Positions 38,452 to 50,889 of a DNA stretch of 64,000 nt are shown here, piece by piece. Source of the DNA: Chimonanthus salicifolius (lineage: Eukaryota > Streptophyta > Magnoliopsida > Laurales > Calycanthaceae). Each line of letters begins with the position of its first letter. Within the stretch, counting starts at the first letter, position 1. The stretch is from positions 18,750,223 to 18,814,222 of the forward strand of contig CM023539.1 of assembly GCA_013350335.1 (NCBI GenBank), written 5' to 3'. Made by a program: the position numbers and the translations under genes. Below the pieces are notes generated by a model. It was not told the DNA's origin, made no database searches, and worked only from the letters and a program-made list of their open reading frames with translations.

Positions 38452-38817
38452 CCCATATTCTCTTAAGACTTTGGTCTTAATTTAATCAAGGGTTTTAAAA
38501 GGTTGATTAAATCCACTAATGTTGACCGAAAGGACTGTTGGATTTATTCATTGAAACCACGTTCAGATCAGACGTGGATGGTGTGTGTTTTGAAAACTAG
38601 GTTCCTGATTAAAGATCCAAACCCAGTTTTCAAAACTGTGAAAGTGCTTTCATTAAACTGAATTCTGAATTTTAAATCTCTTTTGCGCTGATTCCCTTTA
38701 AAATAGAACCCAGGTTTGTCACTGAAAATAGGTGGAAAAATTTAGTGGGTTTTGAAGGATGAATCTTATGGAAAGAACATTGATTTTTAAATGGAAGTTT
38801 GAAGGAAAAGTTGAATC

Positions 38818-40100
38818 ATAGGGTTCGGCCATGTTGTATGGCCGAACCCCATGTGAAAGGTCATTTATGATTTATTTTGAATGGATGTATAGTTGATGGT
38901 TTTAGATCCATGGAAAGACAAATTAATGGATGAATAGGAATGTATAATTTCTAAAGAAATTAAAGAACCATAGGGTTCGGACATGGTGTATGGCCGAACC
39001 ATAGGGTTCAGCCATGCCATGGAGTTGGTTTGGTATATTTTAATGCATGTTAATTAATTAAAATAGAAGTAGGATTGTGAACCATAGGGTTCGGCCATGG
39101 TGTATGGCCCGAACCCCATGGAGTTTTGGTATGGTTGACGGATTTTGATTGGCTAAATTAGAAAGTTTCTAATTATGGACTTTCTATTTATGGACCTTCT
39201 AATTATGGAAGGATTGATGATCAAAGTTGGAAACCTTCTAATTATGGAAGGATTAATGATAAATTTGGAAACCTTCTAATTATGGACTATTGATTAAATG
39301 AAAACCATTAAGGACTATTAATAAGTTTAGAAGGGGTTTTAATGGATAAGTTTAGAAGGGGTTTTAATGGATAATCTCTATGAGTGAGGTTCGGCCATGG
39401 TGTATGGCCAAACCCCACTGGGTTTATTTTATGAACGATGCTTCTTAATTTAATAAGTTTCTAATAATGGAAGCTTGGAGGAATATTGCTCATGTTTTAT
39501 GGAAGATGGTTCCTAGTTTTAGTAAATTGCTAAATATGGATCATGTTGGGACTAAGGGATCATATGGGCTTTATGGATCGTTTTGGAACCTAAACCTAAG
39601 GGGATGAAGGTGATGGCAAAATTGTTAATAGGTGAAATTAATGGACATAGGGTTCGGCCATGGTGTTTGGCAGAACCCCATGAACCAATTTTTATGGGTC
39701 ATGTATAGACTTAATATTTAAATGAATGGTGGACCAATTAGAGAATGCAAATAAATGATTTATGGATTATGTTATGGGATTAGGGTTTTATTTTATGAAC
39801 CATGAATCAATGGTGGATTATGTTTTGGTTCACCAAACCAAGGGATGAAGGGTGAGAATAATGAAATTATAACCTTGGATGGCAATTTTGTAATTATCAC
39901 CTAAATTGAAAGATCATGGGTTCAGCCATGATGTACGGCCGAACCCCATGAGATGGTTTGTGGATCAAACATGAACTTAGGCAAATTTTAATGATTGAAA
40001 GGATTTGATTATTGAATGATAGTCGTGGATGGCATTTTAGTAATTAAGTGAAAATAAGGGACCATGGGTTTGGCCATGGTGTGTGGCCAAACCCCATGGG
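38818..40100 (+). repeat. Palindrome cluster
   Basis: Copies lie near 38821, 38975, 39083, 39389, 39650, 39917 and 40067. The sense loop is mostly TGGTGTA. Some arms carry single changes, for example GGTTTGGCCA at 40067. Confidence 0.9.
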
Positions 40101-41382
40101 GATTTTTTTGATGAACATAGGGTTACGTATGTTGGGTTAAATGAATGAATTGTTAATTAAAGATTAGACCAATGGCAATTTGGTAATATCGGTTGAAAAT
40201 GATAAACCATGGGGATTGGTCTATGGACTTAAAAATATTGTAAATCAAGTGGGATTTGGTTTTGATTGATTGTTATATTATAAGTAATGGGACCTCACAA
40301 GGTGTCTATGATCGTGAGCTGTTACCAGACGAAAGACGCAAGAGCACGTTAGCGGTCTTTGGTAGGATTCCACCTCTTTGAAACCATTGGTTTATGTACA
40401 TTTGTTTTATCTTATGTTTGATGATATTATGTTTCAAAGGATATGCTTTATATTAAATTTTAAATGCTATGTCTATATGAGGAAAGAGCATGTGTTTTAA
40501 ATATAATTCTTTAAATGCTATGTTTACGTTATAAAATAGCATGTGTTTCATTGGCATCTCATGCATGGCATGGGGTGGAGGATTTGTAACCGGAGGGGTC
40601 ACACTCCGTCGGGGCGTCCGAAAAACATATGTGCGGTACCTTGATGTGCTTTTCCATCAGGAAGAATCCGGAGGGTCCACACTCCGTCGGGGCGTCTGAA
40701 AGACCTATGTGGTGGGTACTTTTATGTACATGTGATGGGTGGGACTCATTGCATTTGTCATCATTGCATGGCATGGTTTTACATGGTTTTGGATATTATG
40801 TTATAATTTATGTTTTGTACTAACCATGTGTTAGCCGTAACTGGAATACCTACTGGGCGAGTTGTTCTAACGCCCTACTCCTACCCTAGTGGATGACACA
40901 GGTAATCAGGAGAACGAGGAACGCAAGACGGGCCAGGCATAGGAGCTTGGATGAATTAATTTATAATTGTTAATAAAGTTACTCATGGACTTGTATTTGG
41001 AGTATCTAGATTTCGGAATGTAATAACTTAGATGGTTGGATGATTTATTGGATAACTATGATATTTTAATTATGGATAAGGACTTGACGTACTTTGCTAT
41101 CTGAATGGAATAGAACTTGGTTCTATTATGATTCCGCAATTTTGATGTTATGATTCTGCATGCTATGATTTTTATTCCGCATGTTGATATTGCTATGTGT
41201 GAACCATTTTCGTGGACTTAGTCCATGCACACATAGGGTTGGCCAGTTAAGGGTCGGACCTTGGAAGTTCGGACTTAGCTCGCGTCGTGACGTCCCGCAT
41301 TCTATCACTCTACTCTGTTATTAAAAAAAAATATACTCCGATTTTACGGAAAGAAGCGAGTGAAAAAGGGCGGGGCGTTACA

Positions 41383-42657
41383 AAGAGTGATACTAGGGGA
41401 ATTGCTAAATAAAGAAGGTTGTTTGGCCGCATGAGAGATTTGCATATCCATGAGGAGGCGCTAAAAGGTGGCTATTTCCTTGGATAAAATCAGCGTCAGG
41501 CAACTACTAAATTGAAGGGTCGGCAACTTCTAATTAAGACACAAGGAAGGGGCGCATGGCACCTTCTAAGTTAGGACCGATTGGAAGTTGATAAAAGAGA
41601 GACAAGCAAGGGGCGCACGGCAATACACATTCAAGGGGTTTTTTTATCAAGGATCAGTCTCGGCATTATTCAGAGAATGAGGAGGCAGCCAGCAAGTGGG
41701 AAAGATTAAGTAGAAGGAAGGAAAGGATTGGAAGAGCAACAACAATCGAAGGAAAATCGGAGGAGTCGCGGAACCGGTAAGAGCTTGATAATTTTGTTTT
41801 AAAAAAAGGAACCATAGGGTTCGGCCACGGTGTGTGGCGGAACGGAAGAAAATTGAGGGAACGATTATGGTAATTTAATGGAAAGAATGGACCATAGGGT
41901 TCGGTCATGGTGCATGGCCGAACCCCATGGAAAGACATGGTTTAATTTATGGGTTTTTGAGGGATGAAAACCATGCAATGCAATAAAGATGTTAAAGGGT
42001 TTTAATGGATGTTTTTGGTAAAGAACCTTAGACCATGGGTTCGGCCATTCCATGGCCGAACCCCATAAATAATTATGGAATTATGTTCATGAATTTAGAT
42101 CATGGAAAATGATGGGAAAGGTTACTTATGATTTATTTTAAATGGATGGAAGGTTTGATGGTTTTAGATGCAATTAGATCATGAAAACCATGGAAGGAAT
42201 ATCAATGATTTTTAAAGAGAAGACCATGAACCATAGGGTTCGGCCATGGTGTATGGCCGAACCCCATGGAGGATGGTTATTAATTTAGAAAGGTTTTAAT
42301 AAGGGACTTTTGGATTAAAAAAAAAAGGAAGGAACCTTGATTTATGGATTCAAGAATGGGAATTGATATAATTAGAAAGTTGGACATCATAGGGTTCGGC
42401 CATGTGTATGGCCGAACCCATGAAGTAATTTTTAATGGGTCCCTCATTGGTGGATCATGTTTGGATTAAGGAATCGGTTATGGATCATTTTAAAGGGTTA
42501 ATTGGAGTGTTATGCATGTTTAAATAAATGAATGGACCTATGTTTTGGAACCTAAACATAAGTTGTTGGAGGTAATGGCAATATTGTAATATAGGCTAAA
42601 AATCAAAGATCATGGGTTCGGCCATGGTGTATGGCCGAACCCCATGAGAAATGTTTT
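41383..42657 (+). repeat. LTR Z, first part
   Basis: U3-like sequence without a TGTAA start, then a donor-like GGTAAG (41776-41781) and palindromes near 41818, 41898, 42038, 42238, 42393 and 42616. The palindromic element interrupts it at 42658. It continues at 51242-51439 and 54275-55125. Confidence 0.8.
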
Positions 42658-43120
42658 TGTAACGCCCGCCCCTTTTCACCGTAAAATCAGAGTACTTTTT
42701 TTTTTTTTTTTTAATTAAAAGTGACAAAGGGCGCGGACGTCACGACGCGAGTTAAGTTCCGAGCTTCTAAAGCCCGGCCCTTAACTGGCCAACCCTACGC
42801 GTGCGTGGAACATAAGTCCACGAGTACGGTTCACGCGTAGCAAGTAAGCTCACGGAACATAAAAATAAATGCGGATGATCATAGAACTATCTTACCAGTT
42901 CTTCAGATAGCAGGGAAGAAATACCCAATTAATTACGAAAATGCCATTATACTGTATTATCCAAAATAATACCTAAACATAGTAAACTACCTAAATTATT
43001 ACATTTCCGACAAGCTAACTATACAAATACATCTTTTCCAAAATAAAGTACAACAAAATAATTAATCCGCCTCCCCAAGCTCCTAAGCTTGGCTTCCGTC
43101 TCGCCCTTCCGGTCCGCCAT
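42658..43120 (-). repeat. U5 end of the left arm
   Basis: Reversed LTR end, with the family GCGTCGTGACG core and a T-run about 10 nt longer than the matching A-run in the right arm. It joins integrase at about 43120 by the same junction as the right arm. Confidence 0.9.
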
Positions 43121-46100
43121 CTCCTGTCGGACACAATAGACCGGGGAATGCCATGTAACCTGATGATCTCCCGGATGTACCGTCGACCCAAAGTGTCTGA
43201 TGAATCCGTCATCTTGATGGGAAGGAAATGTGCAGACTTGGTCAACCGGTCCACTATGACCCATATTGCATCGTTGCCCTTGGATGACCTTGGCAACCCT
43301 GTTACAAAGTCCATGGATATGTGTTCCCATTTCCATTCTGGCACCGGTAAGGGTACGAGTAAGCCCGGTGGCTTCCGATGTTCTGCCTTAACCTGCTGAC
43401 AGGTTAAGCAACAAGCAACAAACTCTGCCACGTCTTTCTTAAGTCCATGCCACCAATAGTGCCTCTTAAGATCATGGTACATCTTGGTGCTGCCCTGGTG
43501 AATAGAGAGTTTTGTTTGGTGTGCTTCAATCAGCAACTCTCTTCTGCAATTCTTAGGCACATATGTCCTACCTCGGAACATAAGACCCTGTCCCGGTCGT
43601 AATTCCCATTCCGGTACAACTTTACCGGTAGACATCTTAGCCCATATCTCTTCCACCTCTGGATCTGTTCGTTGTTCCCGTTCAATCTCGGAGACCATGT
43701 GGGATCGTATGATCAGATTATATATGGTTCCATGATTATCCAGATAGAGTTTAAACTCTCTGATGGTATTCAACACCTCCCATTCTGTTCTGATCATACT
43801 GGCTACTGTTGCAGGTGATATGCGGCTGAGAGCATCCGCCACTTTGTTCGCCTTGCCAGGATGATACCGGAGTGCGAACTCATAATCTGCCAAGTATTCC
43901 ATCCATCTACGTTGTCTCATGTTGAGTTCCTTCTGATCAAATAGGTACTTTAGGCTCTTATGGTCTGAGAATACCTCAAACTTCTCACCATAAAGGTAGT
44001 GTCTCCAGCTTTTAAGAGCGAAGACTACTGCTGCCAGTTCCAGATCATGTGTGGGATAATTGCGCTCATGAATTTTCAACTGTCTTGACCCGTACGCCAC
44101 CGCCCTATTACCTTGACTGAGCGTACACCCCAGTCCCTCTCCTGAGGCATCACAGTACACCTCATAGTTTCTGCCTCTTTCCGGCAATATCAAAATAGGA
44201 GCGGTTGTAAGCTTCTCCTTTAGCTCCTCAAATCTCTGGCTGCACAGATCTGACCATTCAAATTTGACTCCTTTCTGAGTGAGTCGGGTAAGTGGGGCTG
44301 CAATCTTGGAGAAATCCATAATAAATTTCCTGTAGTAACCGGCCAATCCCAGAAAACTGCGGATCTCGGTCACATTCGTCGGTGCTTTCCACTCCCTCAC
44401 TGCCGCTACCTTAGTCGGGTCTACAGCTATGCCTTCCTCCGATATAACGTGCCCCAAGAAATTGACCTTTGATAGCCAAAATTCACACTTGCTGGCTTTG
44501 GCATACAATTGGTTCCTCTTCAGGGTGTTCAGAACTATCCGCAGGTGTTCAGCATGTTCCTCCTGACTCTGGGAATAGATCAGGATGTCATCAATAAATA
44601 CAATTACAAACTGATCCAAGTAAGGACGGAATATCCTATTCATCAGGTCCATGAACACCGCCGGTGCATTAGTAAGCCCAAACGGCATGACTACATACTC
44701 ATATAATCCATATCGTGTCCTGAAGGCTGTCTTCTCAATGTCTTCCTCTCTAACCCGGATTTGATGGTATCCGGACATCAGATCAATCTTGGAAAAGTGA
44801 GAGGAACCCCTAAGCTGATCAAACAGATCATCAATCCTGGGTAGGGGATATTTATTCCTGATAGTCAACTGGTTCAATTTTCTATAATCCACACACATTC
44901 GAAGGGTACCGTCCTTCTTCTTAACAAACAATACCGGGGCTCCCCATGCGGATGTGCTGTTCCGAATAAAGCCCAGCCTGAGCAGTTCATCAATCTGCTT
45001 TTTCAACTCAGTCATCTCAGCCGGTGCCATCCTGTAATGAGGTAACGATACTGGAGCTGCGCCGGGGTATAATTTAATCTCAAAGTCTATCTCCCTCTTA
45101 GGTGGCAGACCAGGGAGCTCTGTTGGAAATACCTCGGCATAATCTACTACCACTGCCGGAAGTTCAGCTATTGGTGCCTTATCTAATCTGAGGGTGTTCA
45201 AGGCAAGATGATTCAATTCTTCCTGCAGCCTTCTAGGAATGCCCTGTCGGTCAGCGGGCACTATATACCGCCTTCCTTCGGGTGACCAAAATATCACTCT
45301 ACGAAGATGGCAATCAATATGGGCCTGATACGTAGCCAACCAGTCCATGCCAAATATAACATCGTACTCAGCCATATCGATTACTAAATAATTGAACTCG
45401 AATCTGAATCCAGCGAGTTCAGTGTTCAGTGCCGTGCATATGAGCCCCAAAGATGTGTCTCCGACAGGGGATACAATAGTAAGTGAGGTGGACAGATTCT
45501 GTACTAATGTGCCCGTAGCAGATATGAATGCAGTAGATATAAATGAATGGGAAGCTCCAGAATCAAATAATGTAATTGCATAAGAACTACCAACTACGGC
45601 CATACCTTGAATCACCGAGCGGTCCACTGCTACTGGAGAAGGTATAGCAAAAAGTCGTCCTGATCCCGTAGGGTTTGGCGCCCGTCCTGCCTGATTGTAT
45701 GTTCTGCCCCCTCGCGGCGGAGCTGATCTAACTGGAGGGCGGGAGGAACCCTTGAAGTTAGAGGGTCTGTTGAGCTGCGGACACTCCCTCTTGAAGTGAC
45801 CCTGTTGGCCACACTGATAGCAAGTATTCCCACCTCTAGGAACCTGGGTAACTGATGCTGACTGGGAGGGCTGATTGGGGCGAAAGCCCCCTGTAGATCC
45901 AGTAGCGGATGAGGGTCTGCCGAAACTCGGGCGGAACCTTTTATTGGGTTGAAATGCACCCCGCCCACTCTGCCATCGGCGGTTGTCACGCCGCGCTTCC
46001 TCATTCAATTCCCGCTCCACTATAGTGGCCCTGCCAACCACCCCTGCCAATGTAGGTTCCTTGAATACTGTCACCCTAGTTTTGATGCTCGGCCGAAGGC

Positions 46101-46767
46101 CCCGTTCAAACTTACAGGCCCTCCGGTGCTCAGTGTCCACCATGTAGAACGCGTAGACAGATAGTCGAAGAAACTCCCGGTGGTACTCTGCCACTGTCAT
46201 ATTGCCTTGTACTAATGATATAAAAGCTTCAGTCTGACTCTCCCTTTCTTCCTCCGGGAAAAACTGCTCTAGAAAAGTGGCTGAGAACCATTCCCAAGTC
46301 ATGGTAATTCTTTCCCTTTCCGGCACCAGTGATTGTTGTTTTTCTACCACTTCCCACCAATTACCGGCATCCTCAATCAGTTGAGATGTTGCCAGTAAGA
46401 TTCTGTCAGCCGGACTGGAAACCTGAAGCAGATTTAAGATCTGAGTGATCTTCTTTAACCAGTAATCTGCTCCTACAGCCCCTTCTTTTCCTCTAAAGTA
46501 GGGAGGACGCTGTTGCTGGAAGTCTTTAACCATCTTCCGCTTACTAGTGTCACTAGTAGTAGCATTTCCGTCGCTAGTAGTCGCATTTCCACTCAAATGT
46601 TGCTGAAGAGCAGCAGTGACTGCCGCTTGAACTACATCTTTTAGCTCGGGAGGTACACCTTGTATGTTTATATTATTCTGTTCCTCTTCCCGATGGGGTA
46701 CCTCCTCTTCCTGGCGAGGTGGTGATACCTCTTTCTGGTTGACACGAGTCCTTCTCTTCGGAGCCAT
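43015..46767 (-). CDS. gag-pol: Gag-Pol of the left arm, integrase truncated (1250 aa)
   Basis: This frame is open, has the same domain order as the right-arm copy, and differs from it at roughly a dozen residues. Examples are Asp/Tyr in the gag domain (DYWLKK/YYWLKK), Cys/Arg after EHRRA, and Gln/Lys in IYSQSQ/IYSKSQ. Zinc knuckle, DSGA protease, FIDD RT and RNase H motifs are intact. Integrase stops after the second catalytic Asp, and the last 36 or so codons are out-of-frame U5 sequence. It could make gag, protease and RT/RNase H but not a working integrase. No promoter lies upstream in its arm. Confidence 0.88.
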   Translation of the reverse strand: MAPKRRTRVNQKEVSPPRQEEEVPHREEEQNNINIQGVPPELKDVVQAAVTAALQQHLSGNATTSDGNATTSDTSKRKMVKDFQQQRPPYFRGKEGAVGADYWLKKITQILNLLQVSSPADRILLATSQLIEDAGNWWEVVEKQQSLVPERERITMTWEWFSATFLEQFFPEEERESQTEAFISLVQGNMTVAEYHREFLRLSVYAFYMVDTEHRRACKFERGLRPSIKTRVTVFKEPTLAGVVGRATIVERELNEEARRDNRRWQSGRGAFQPNKRFRPSFGRPSSATGSTGGFRPNQPSQSASVTQVPRGGNTCYQCGQQGHFKRECPQLNRPSNFKGSSRPPVRSAPPRGGRTYNQAGRAPNPTGSGRLFAIPSPVAVDRSVIQGMAVVGSSYAITLFDSGASHSFISTAFISATGTLVQNLSTSLTIVSPVGDTSLGLICTALNTELAGFRFEFNYLVIDMAEYDVIFGMDWLATYQAHIDCHLRRVIFWSPEGRRYIVPADRQGIPRRLQEELNHLALNTLRLDKAPIAELPAVVVDYAEVFPTELPGLPPKREIDFEIKLYPGAAPVSLPHYRMAPAEMTELKKQIDELLRLGFIRNSTSAWGAPVLFVKKKDGTLRMCVDYRKLNQLTIRNKYPLPRIDDLFDQLRGSSHFSKIDLMSGYHQIRVREEDIEKTAFRTRYGLYEYVVMPFGLTNAPAVFMDLMNRIFRPYLDQFVIVFIDDILIYSQSQEEHAEHLRIVLNTLKRNQLYAKASKCEFWLSKVNFLGHVISEEGIAVDPTKVAAVREWKAPTNVTEIRSFLGLAGYYRKFIMDFSKIAAPLTRLTQKGVKFEWSDLCSQRFEELKEKLTTAPILILPERGRNYEVYCDASGEGLGCTLSQGNRAVAYGSRQLKIHERNYPTHDLELAAVVFALKSWRHYLYGEKFEVFSDHKSLKYLFDQKELNMRQRRWMEYLADYEFALRYHPGKANKVADALSRISPATVASMIRTEWEVLNTIREFKLYLDNHGTIYNLIIRSHMVSEIEREQRTDPEVEEIWAKMSTGKVVPEWELRPGQGLMFRGRTYVPKNCRRELLIEAHQTKLSIHQGSTKMYHDLKRHYWWHGLKKDVAEFVACCLTCQQVKAEHRKPPGLLVPLPVPEWKWEHISMDFVTGLPRSSKGNDAIWVIVDRLTKSAHFLPIKMTDSSDTLGRRYIREIIRLHGIPRSIVSDRRWRTGRARRKPSLGAWGGGLIILLYFILEKMYLYS

Positions 46768-46819
46768 TTCCTAGTCATCGAAAACACTGACTTAGTTCCT
46801 TTTTCAAATGGAGGAAAAA

Positions 46820-47084
46820 AAAAAATCAAGGTAAGTCGGAATTATCAAACATAGCAAGTAGGGTTACATTTTCCCGACATGAGAAAACAAGTTTAGGTTT
46901 TCCCCAAATTTGACAGAATAATGGTAGGCTTATTGAACATAGGAGAAAATTCCCCGATTTCACAAATGGAACGAAACATAGATACTTGGGAAGTTTTCCC
47001 CAAACCAAGTGTGCTTATTTGGCAATCTTCCCCAAAAAAAAAAAAATGAGAAACAAAGTATATTGTTTAGTTTTTTTTTTCTTC
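46820..47084 (+). repeat. Unpaired centre (leader sequence) of the palindrome
   Basis: 265 bp present once. By similarity to the leader of element H (with TTTCCCCAAA-type and ATCAAACATAGCAA blocks), it is in plus orientation, continuous with the right arm. It is bordered by A-runs on the left (46815-46825) and T-runs on the right (47071-47089), where the turn-around happened. Confidence 0.8.
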
Positions 47085-47136
47085 TTTTTCCTCCATTTGA
47101 AAAAGGAACTAAGTCAGTGTTTTCGATGACTAGGAA

Positions 47137-50100
47137 ATGGCTCCGAAGAGAAGGACTCGTCGCAACCAGAAAGAGGTATCACCACCTCGCCAGGAAGAGG
47201 AGGTACCCCATCGGGAAGAGGAACAGAATAATATAAACATACAAGGTGTACCTCCCGAGCTAAAAGATGTAGTTCAAGCGGCAGTCACTGCTGCTCTTCA
47301 GCAACATTTGAGTGGAAATGCGACTACTAGCGACGGAAATGCTACTACTAGTGACACTAGTAAGCGGAAGATGGTTAAAGACTTCCAGCAACAGCGTCCT
47401 CCCTACTTTAGAGGAAAAGAAGGGGCTGTAGGAGCATATTACTGGTTAAAGAAGATCACTCAGATCTTAAATCTGCTTCAGGTTTCCAGTCCGGCTGACA
47501 GAATCTTACTGGCAACATCTCAACTGATTGAGGATGCCAGTAATTGGTGGGAAGTGGTAGAAAAACAACAATCACTGGTGCCGGAAAGGGAAAGAATTGC
47601 CATGACTTGGGAATGGTTCTCAGCCACTTTTCTAGAGCAGTTTTTCCCGGAGGAAGAAAGGGAGAGTCAGACTGAAGCTTTTATATCATTAGTACAAGGC
47701 AATATGACAGTGGCAGAGTACCACCGGGAGTTCCTTCGACTATCTGTCTACGCGTTCTACATAGTGGACACTGAGCACCGGAGGGCCCGTAAGTTTGAAC
47801 GGGGCCTTCGGCCGAGCATCAAAACTAGGGTGACAGTATTCAAGGAACCTACATTGGCAGGGGTGGTTGGCAGGGCCACTATAGTGGAGCGGGAATTGAA
47901 TGAGGAAGCGCGGCGTGACAACCGCCGATGGCAGAGTGGGCGGGGTGCATTTCAACCCAATAAAAGGTTCCGCCCGAGTTTCGGCAGACCCTCATCCGCT
48001 ACTGGATCTACAGGGGGCTTTCGCCCCAATCAGCCCTCCCAGTCAGCATCAGTTACCCAGGTTCCTAGAGGTGGGAATACTTGCTATCAGTGTGGCCAAC
48101 AGGGTCACTTCAAGAGGGAGTGTCCGCAGCTCAACAGACCCTCTAACTTCAAGGGTTCCTCCCGCCCTCCAGTTAGATCAGCTCCGCCGCGAGGGGGCAG
48201 AACATACAATCAGGCAGGACGGGCGCCAAACCCTACGGGATCAGGACGACTTTTTGCTATACCTTCTCCAGTAGCAGTGGACCGCTCGGTGATTCAAGGT
48301 ATGGCCGTAGTTGGTAGTTCTTATGCAATTACATTATTTGATTCTGGAGCTTCCCATTCATTTATATCTACTGCATTCATATCTGCTACGGGCACATTAG
48401 TACAGAATCTGTCCACCTCACTTACTATTGTATCCCCTGTCGGAGACACATCTTTGGGGCTCATATGCACGGCACTGAACACTGAACTCGCTGGATTCAG
48501 ATTCGAGTTCAATTATTTAGTAATCGATATGGCTGAGTACGATGTTATATTTGGCATGGACTGGTTGGCTACGTATCAGGCCCATATTGATTGCCATCTT
48601 CGTAGAGTGATATTTTGGTCACCCGAAGGAAGGCGGTATATAGTGCCCGCTGACCGACAGGGCATTCCTAGAAGGCTGCAGGAAGAATTGAATCATCTTG
48701 CCTTGAACACCCTCAGATTAGATAAGGCACCAATAGCTGAACTTCCGGCAGTGGTAGTAGATTATGCCGAGGTATTTCCAACAGAGCTCCCTGGTCTGCC
48801 ACCTAAGAGGGAGATAGACTTTGAGATTAAATTATACCCCGGCGCAGCTCCAGTATCGTTACCTCATTACAGGATGGCACCGGCTGAGATGACTGAGTTG
48901 AAAAAGCAAATTGATGAACTGCTCAGGCTGGGCTTTATTCGGAACAGCACATCCGCATGGGGAGCCCCGGTATTGTTTGTTAAGAAGAAGGACGGTACCC
49001 TTCGAATATGTGTGGATTATAGAAAATTGAACCAGTTGACTGTCAGGAATAAATATCCCCTACCCAGGATTGATGATCTGTTTGATCAGCTTAGGGGTTC
49101 CTCTCACTTTTCCAAGATTGATCTGATGTCCGGATACCATCAAATCCGGGTTAGAGAGGAAGACATTGAGAAGACAGCCTTCAGGACACGATATGGATTA
49201 TATGAGTATGTAGTCATGCCGTTTGGGCTTACTAATGCACCGGCGGTGTTCATGGACCTGATGAATAGGATATTCCGTCCTTACTTGGATCAGTTTGTAA
49301 TTGTATTTATTGATGACATCCTGATCTATTCCAAGAGTCAGGAGGAACATGCTGAACACCTGCGGATAGTTCTGAACACCCTGAAGAGGAACCAATTGTA
49401 TGCCAAAGCCAGCAAGTGTGAATTTTGGCTATCAAAGGTCAATTTCTTGGGGCACGTTATATCGGAGGAAGGCATAGCTGTAGACCCGACTAAGGTAGCG
49501 GCAGTGAGGGAGTGGAAAGCACCGACGAATGTGACCGAGATCCGCAGTTTTCTGGGATTGGCCGGTTACTACAGGAAATTTATTATGGATTTCTCCAAGA
49601 TTGCAGCCCCACTTACCCGACTCACTCAGAAAGGAGTCAAATTTGAATGGTCAGATCTGTGCAACCGGAGATTTGAGGAGCTAAAGGAGAAGCTTACAAC
49701 CGCTCCTATTTTGATATTGCCGGAAAGAGGCAGAAACTATGAGGTGTACTGTGATGCCTCAGGAGAGGGACTGGGGTGTACGCTCAGTCAAGGTAATAGG
49801 GCGGTGGCGTACGGGTCAAGACAGTTGAAAATTCATGAGCGCAATTATCCCACACATGATCTGGAACTGGCAGCAGTGGTCTTCGCTCTTAAAAGCTGGA
49901 GACACTACCTTTATGGTGAGAAGTTTGAGGTATTCTCAGACCATAAGAGCCTAAAGTACCTATTTGATCAGAAGGAACTCAACATGAGACAACGTAGATG
50001 GATGGAATACTTGGCAGATTATGAGTTCGCACTCCGGTATCATCCTGGCAAGGCGAACAAAGTGGCGGATGCTCTCAGCCGCATATCACCTGCAACAGTA

Positions 50101-50889
50101 GCCAGTATGATCAGAACAGAATGGGAGGTGTTGAATACCATCAGAGAGTTTAAACTCTATCTGGATAATCATGGAACCATATATAATCTGATCATACGAT
50201 CCCACATGGTCTCCGAGATTGAACGGGAACAACGAACAGATCCAGAGGTGGAAGAGATATGGGCTAAGATGTCTACCGGTAAAGTTGTACCGGAATGGGA
50301 ATTACGACCGGGACAGGGTCTTATGTTCCGAGGTAGGACATATGTGCCTAAGAATTGCAGAAGAGAGTTGCTGATTGAAGCACACCAAACAAAACTCTCT
50401 ATTCACCCGGGCAGCACCAAGATGTACCATGATCTTAAGAGGCACTATTGGTGGCATGGACTTAAGAAAGACGTGGCAGAGTTTGTTGCTTGTTGCTTAA
50501 CCTGTCAGCAGGTTAAGGCAGAACATCGGAAGCCACCGGGCTTACTCGCACCCTTACCGGTGCCAGAATGGAAATGGGAACACATATCCATGGACTTTGT
50601 AACAGGGTTGCCAAGGTCATCCAAGGGCAACGATGCAATATGGGTCATAGTGGACCGGTTGACCAAGTCTGCACATTTCCTTCCCATCAAGATGACGGAT
50701 TCATCAGACACTTTGGGTCGACGGTACATCCGGGAGATCATCAGGTTACATGGCATTCCCCGGTCTATTGTGTCCGACAGGAGATGGCGGACCGGAAGGG
50801 CGAGACGGAAGCCAAGCTTAGGAGCTTGGGGAGGCGGATTAATTATTTTGTTGTACTTTATTTTGGAAAAGATGTATTTGTATAGTTAG
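47137..50889 (+). CDS. gag-pol: Gag-Pol of the right arm, integrase truncated (1250 aa)
   Basis: MAPKRR start; gag capsid region about 90-240. The zinc knuckle is at 316-329, protease DSGA at 402, RT FIDD aspartates at 726-727, RNase H Asp 873 and integrase Asp 1153 and Asp 1214. The frame then leaves integrase at about residue 1215 into U5 sequence and stops at 50889. The catalytic Glu, the integrase C-terminus and the chromodomain-like tail are missing. There is no ORF1 upstream, unlike element A. The frame stays open over 1214 codons, so the source element was recently functional for gag and RT. Confidence 0.9.
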   Translation: MAPKRRTRRNQKEVSPPRQEEEVPHREEEQNNINIQGVPPELKDVVQAAVTAALQQHLSGNATTSDGNATTSDTSKRKMVKDFQQQRPPYFRGKEGAVGAYYWLKKITQILNLLQVSSPADRILLATSQLIEDASNWWEVVEKQQSLVPERERIAMTWEWFSATFLEQFFPEEERESQTEAFISLVQGNMTVAEYHREFLRLSVYAFYIVDTEHRRARKFERGLRPSIKTRVTVFKEPTLAGVVGRATIVERELNEEARRDNRRWQSGRGAFQPNKRFRPSFGRPSSATGSTGGFRPNQPSQSASVTQVPRGGNTCYQCGQQGHFKRECPQLNRPSNFKGSSRPPVRSAPPRGGRTYNQAGRAPNPTGSGRLFAIPSPVAVDRSVIQGMAVVGSSYAITLFDSGASHSFISTAFISATGTLVQNLSTSLTIVSPVGDTSLGLICTALNTELAGFRFEFNYLVIDMAEYDVIFGMDWLATYQAHIDCHLRRVIFWSPEGRRYIVPADRQGIPRRLQEELNHLALNTLRLDKAPIAELPAVVVDYAEVFPTELPGLPPKREIDFEIKLYPGAAPVSLPHYRMAPAEMTELKKQIDELLRLGFIRNSTSAWGAPVLFVKKKDGTLRICVDYRKLNQLTVRNKYPLPRIDDLFDQLRGSSHFSKIDLMSGYHQIRVREEDIEKTAFRTRYGLYEYVVMPFGLTNAPAVFMDLMNRIFRPYLDQFVIVFIDDILIYSKSQEEHAEHLRIVLNTLKRNQLYAKASKCEFWLSKVNFLGHVISEEGIAVDPTKVAAVREWKAPTNVTEIRSFLGLAGYYRKFIMDFSKIAAPLTRLTQKGVKFEWSDLCNRRFEELKEKLTTAPILILPERGRNYEVYCDASGEGLGCTLSQGNRAVAYGSRQLKIHERNYPTHDLELAAVVFALKSWRHYLYGEKFEVFSDHKSLKYLFDQKELNMRQRRWMEYLADYEFALRYHPGKANKVADALSRISPATVASMIRTEWEVLNTIREFKLYLDNHGTIYNLIIRSHMVSEIEREQRTDPEVEEIWAKMSTGKVVPEWELRPGQGLMFRGRTYVPKNCRRELLIEAHQTKLSIHPGSTKMYHDLKRHYWWHGLKKDVAEFVACCLTCQQVKAEHRKPPGLLAPLPVPEWKWEHISMDFVTGLPRSSKGNDAIWVIVDRLTKSAHFLPIKMTDSSDTLGRRYIREIIRLHGIPRSIVSDRRWRTGRARRKPSLGAWGGGLIILLYFILEKMYLYS

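Larger units (their letters stand above)
37183..41382 (+). repeat. Full-length family LTR (4200 bp)
   Basis: It starts TGTAACACCCTGG and ends GGGCGGGGCGTTACA. A TATA-like TTTATAAAC lies near 38149, a donor-like GGTAAG at 38446-38451, then palindromes from 38821 to 40100, two U5 units (40580-40720) and the U5 end. With pol remnants and a polypurine tract on its left, it acts as a 3' LTR. The right flank is AAGAG. Confidence 0.9.

Noticed and set aside
37183..41382. Intact solo LTR
   Set aside because: Its left neighbour is a polypurine tract and pol remnant, so it is a 3' LTR of a broken element, not a solo LTR with matching TSDs.
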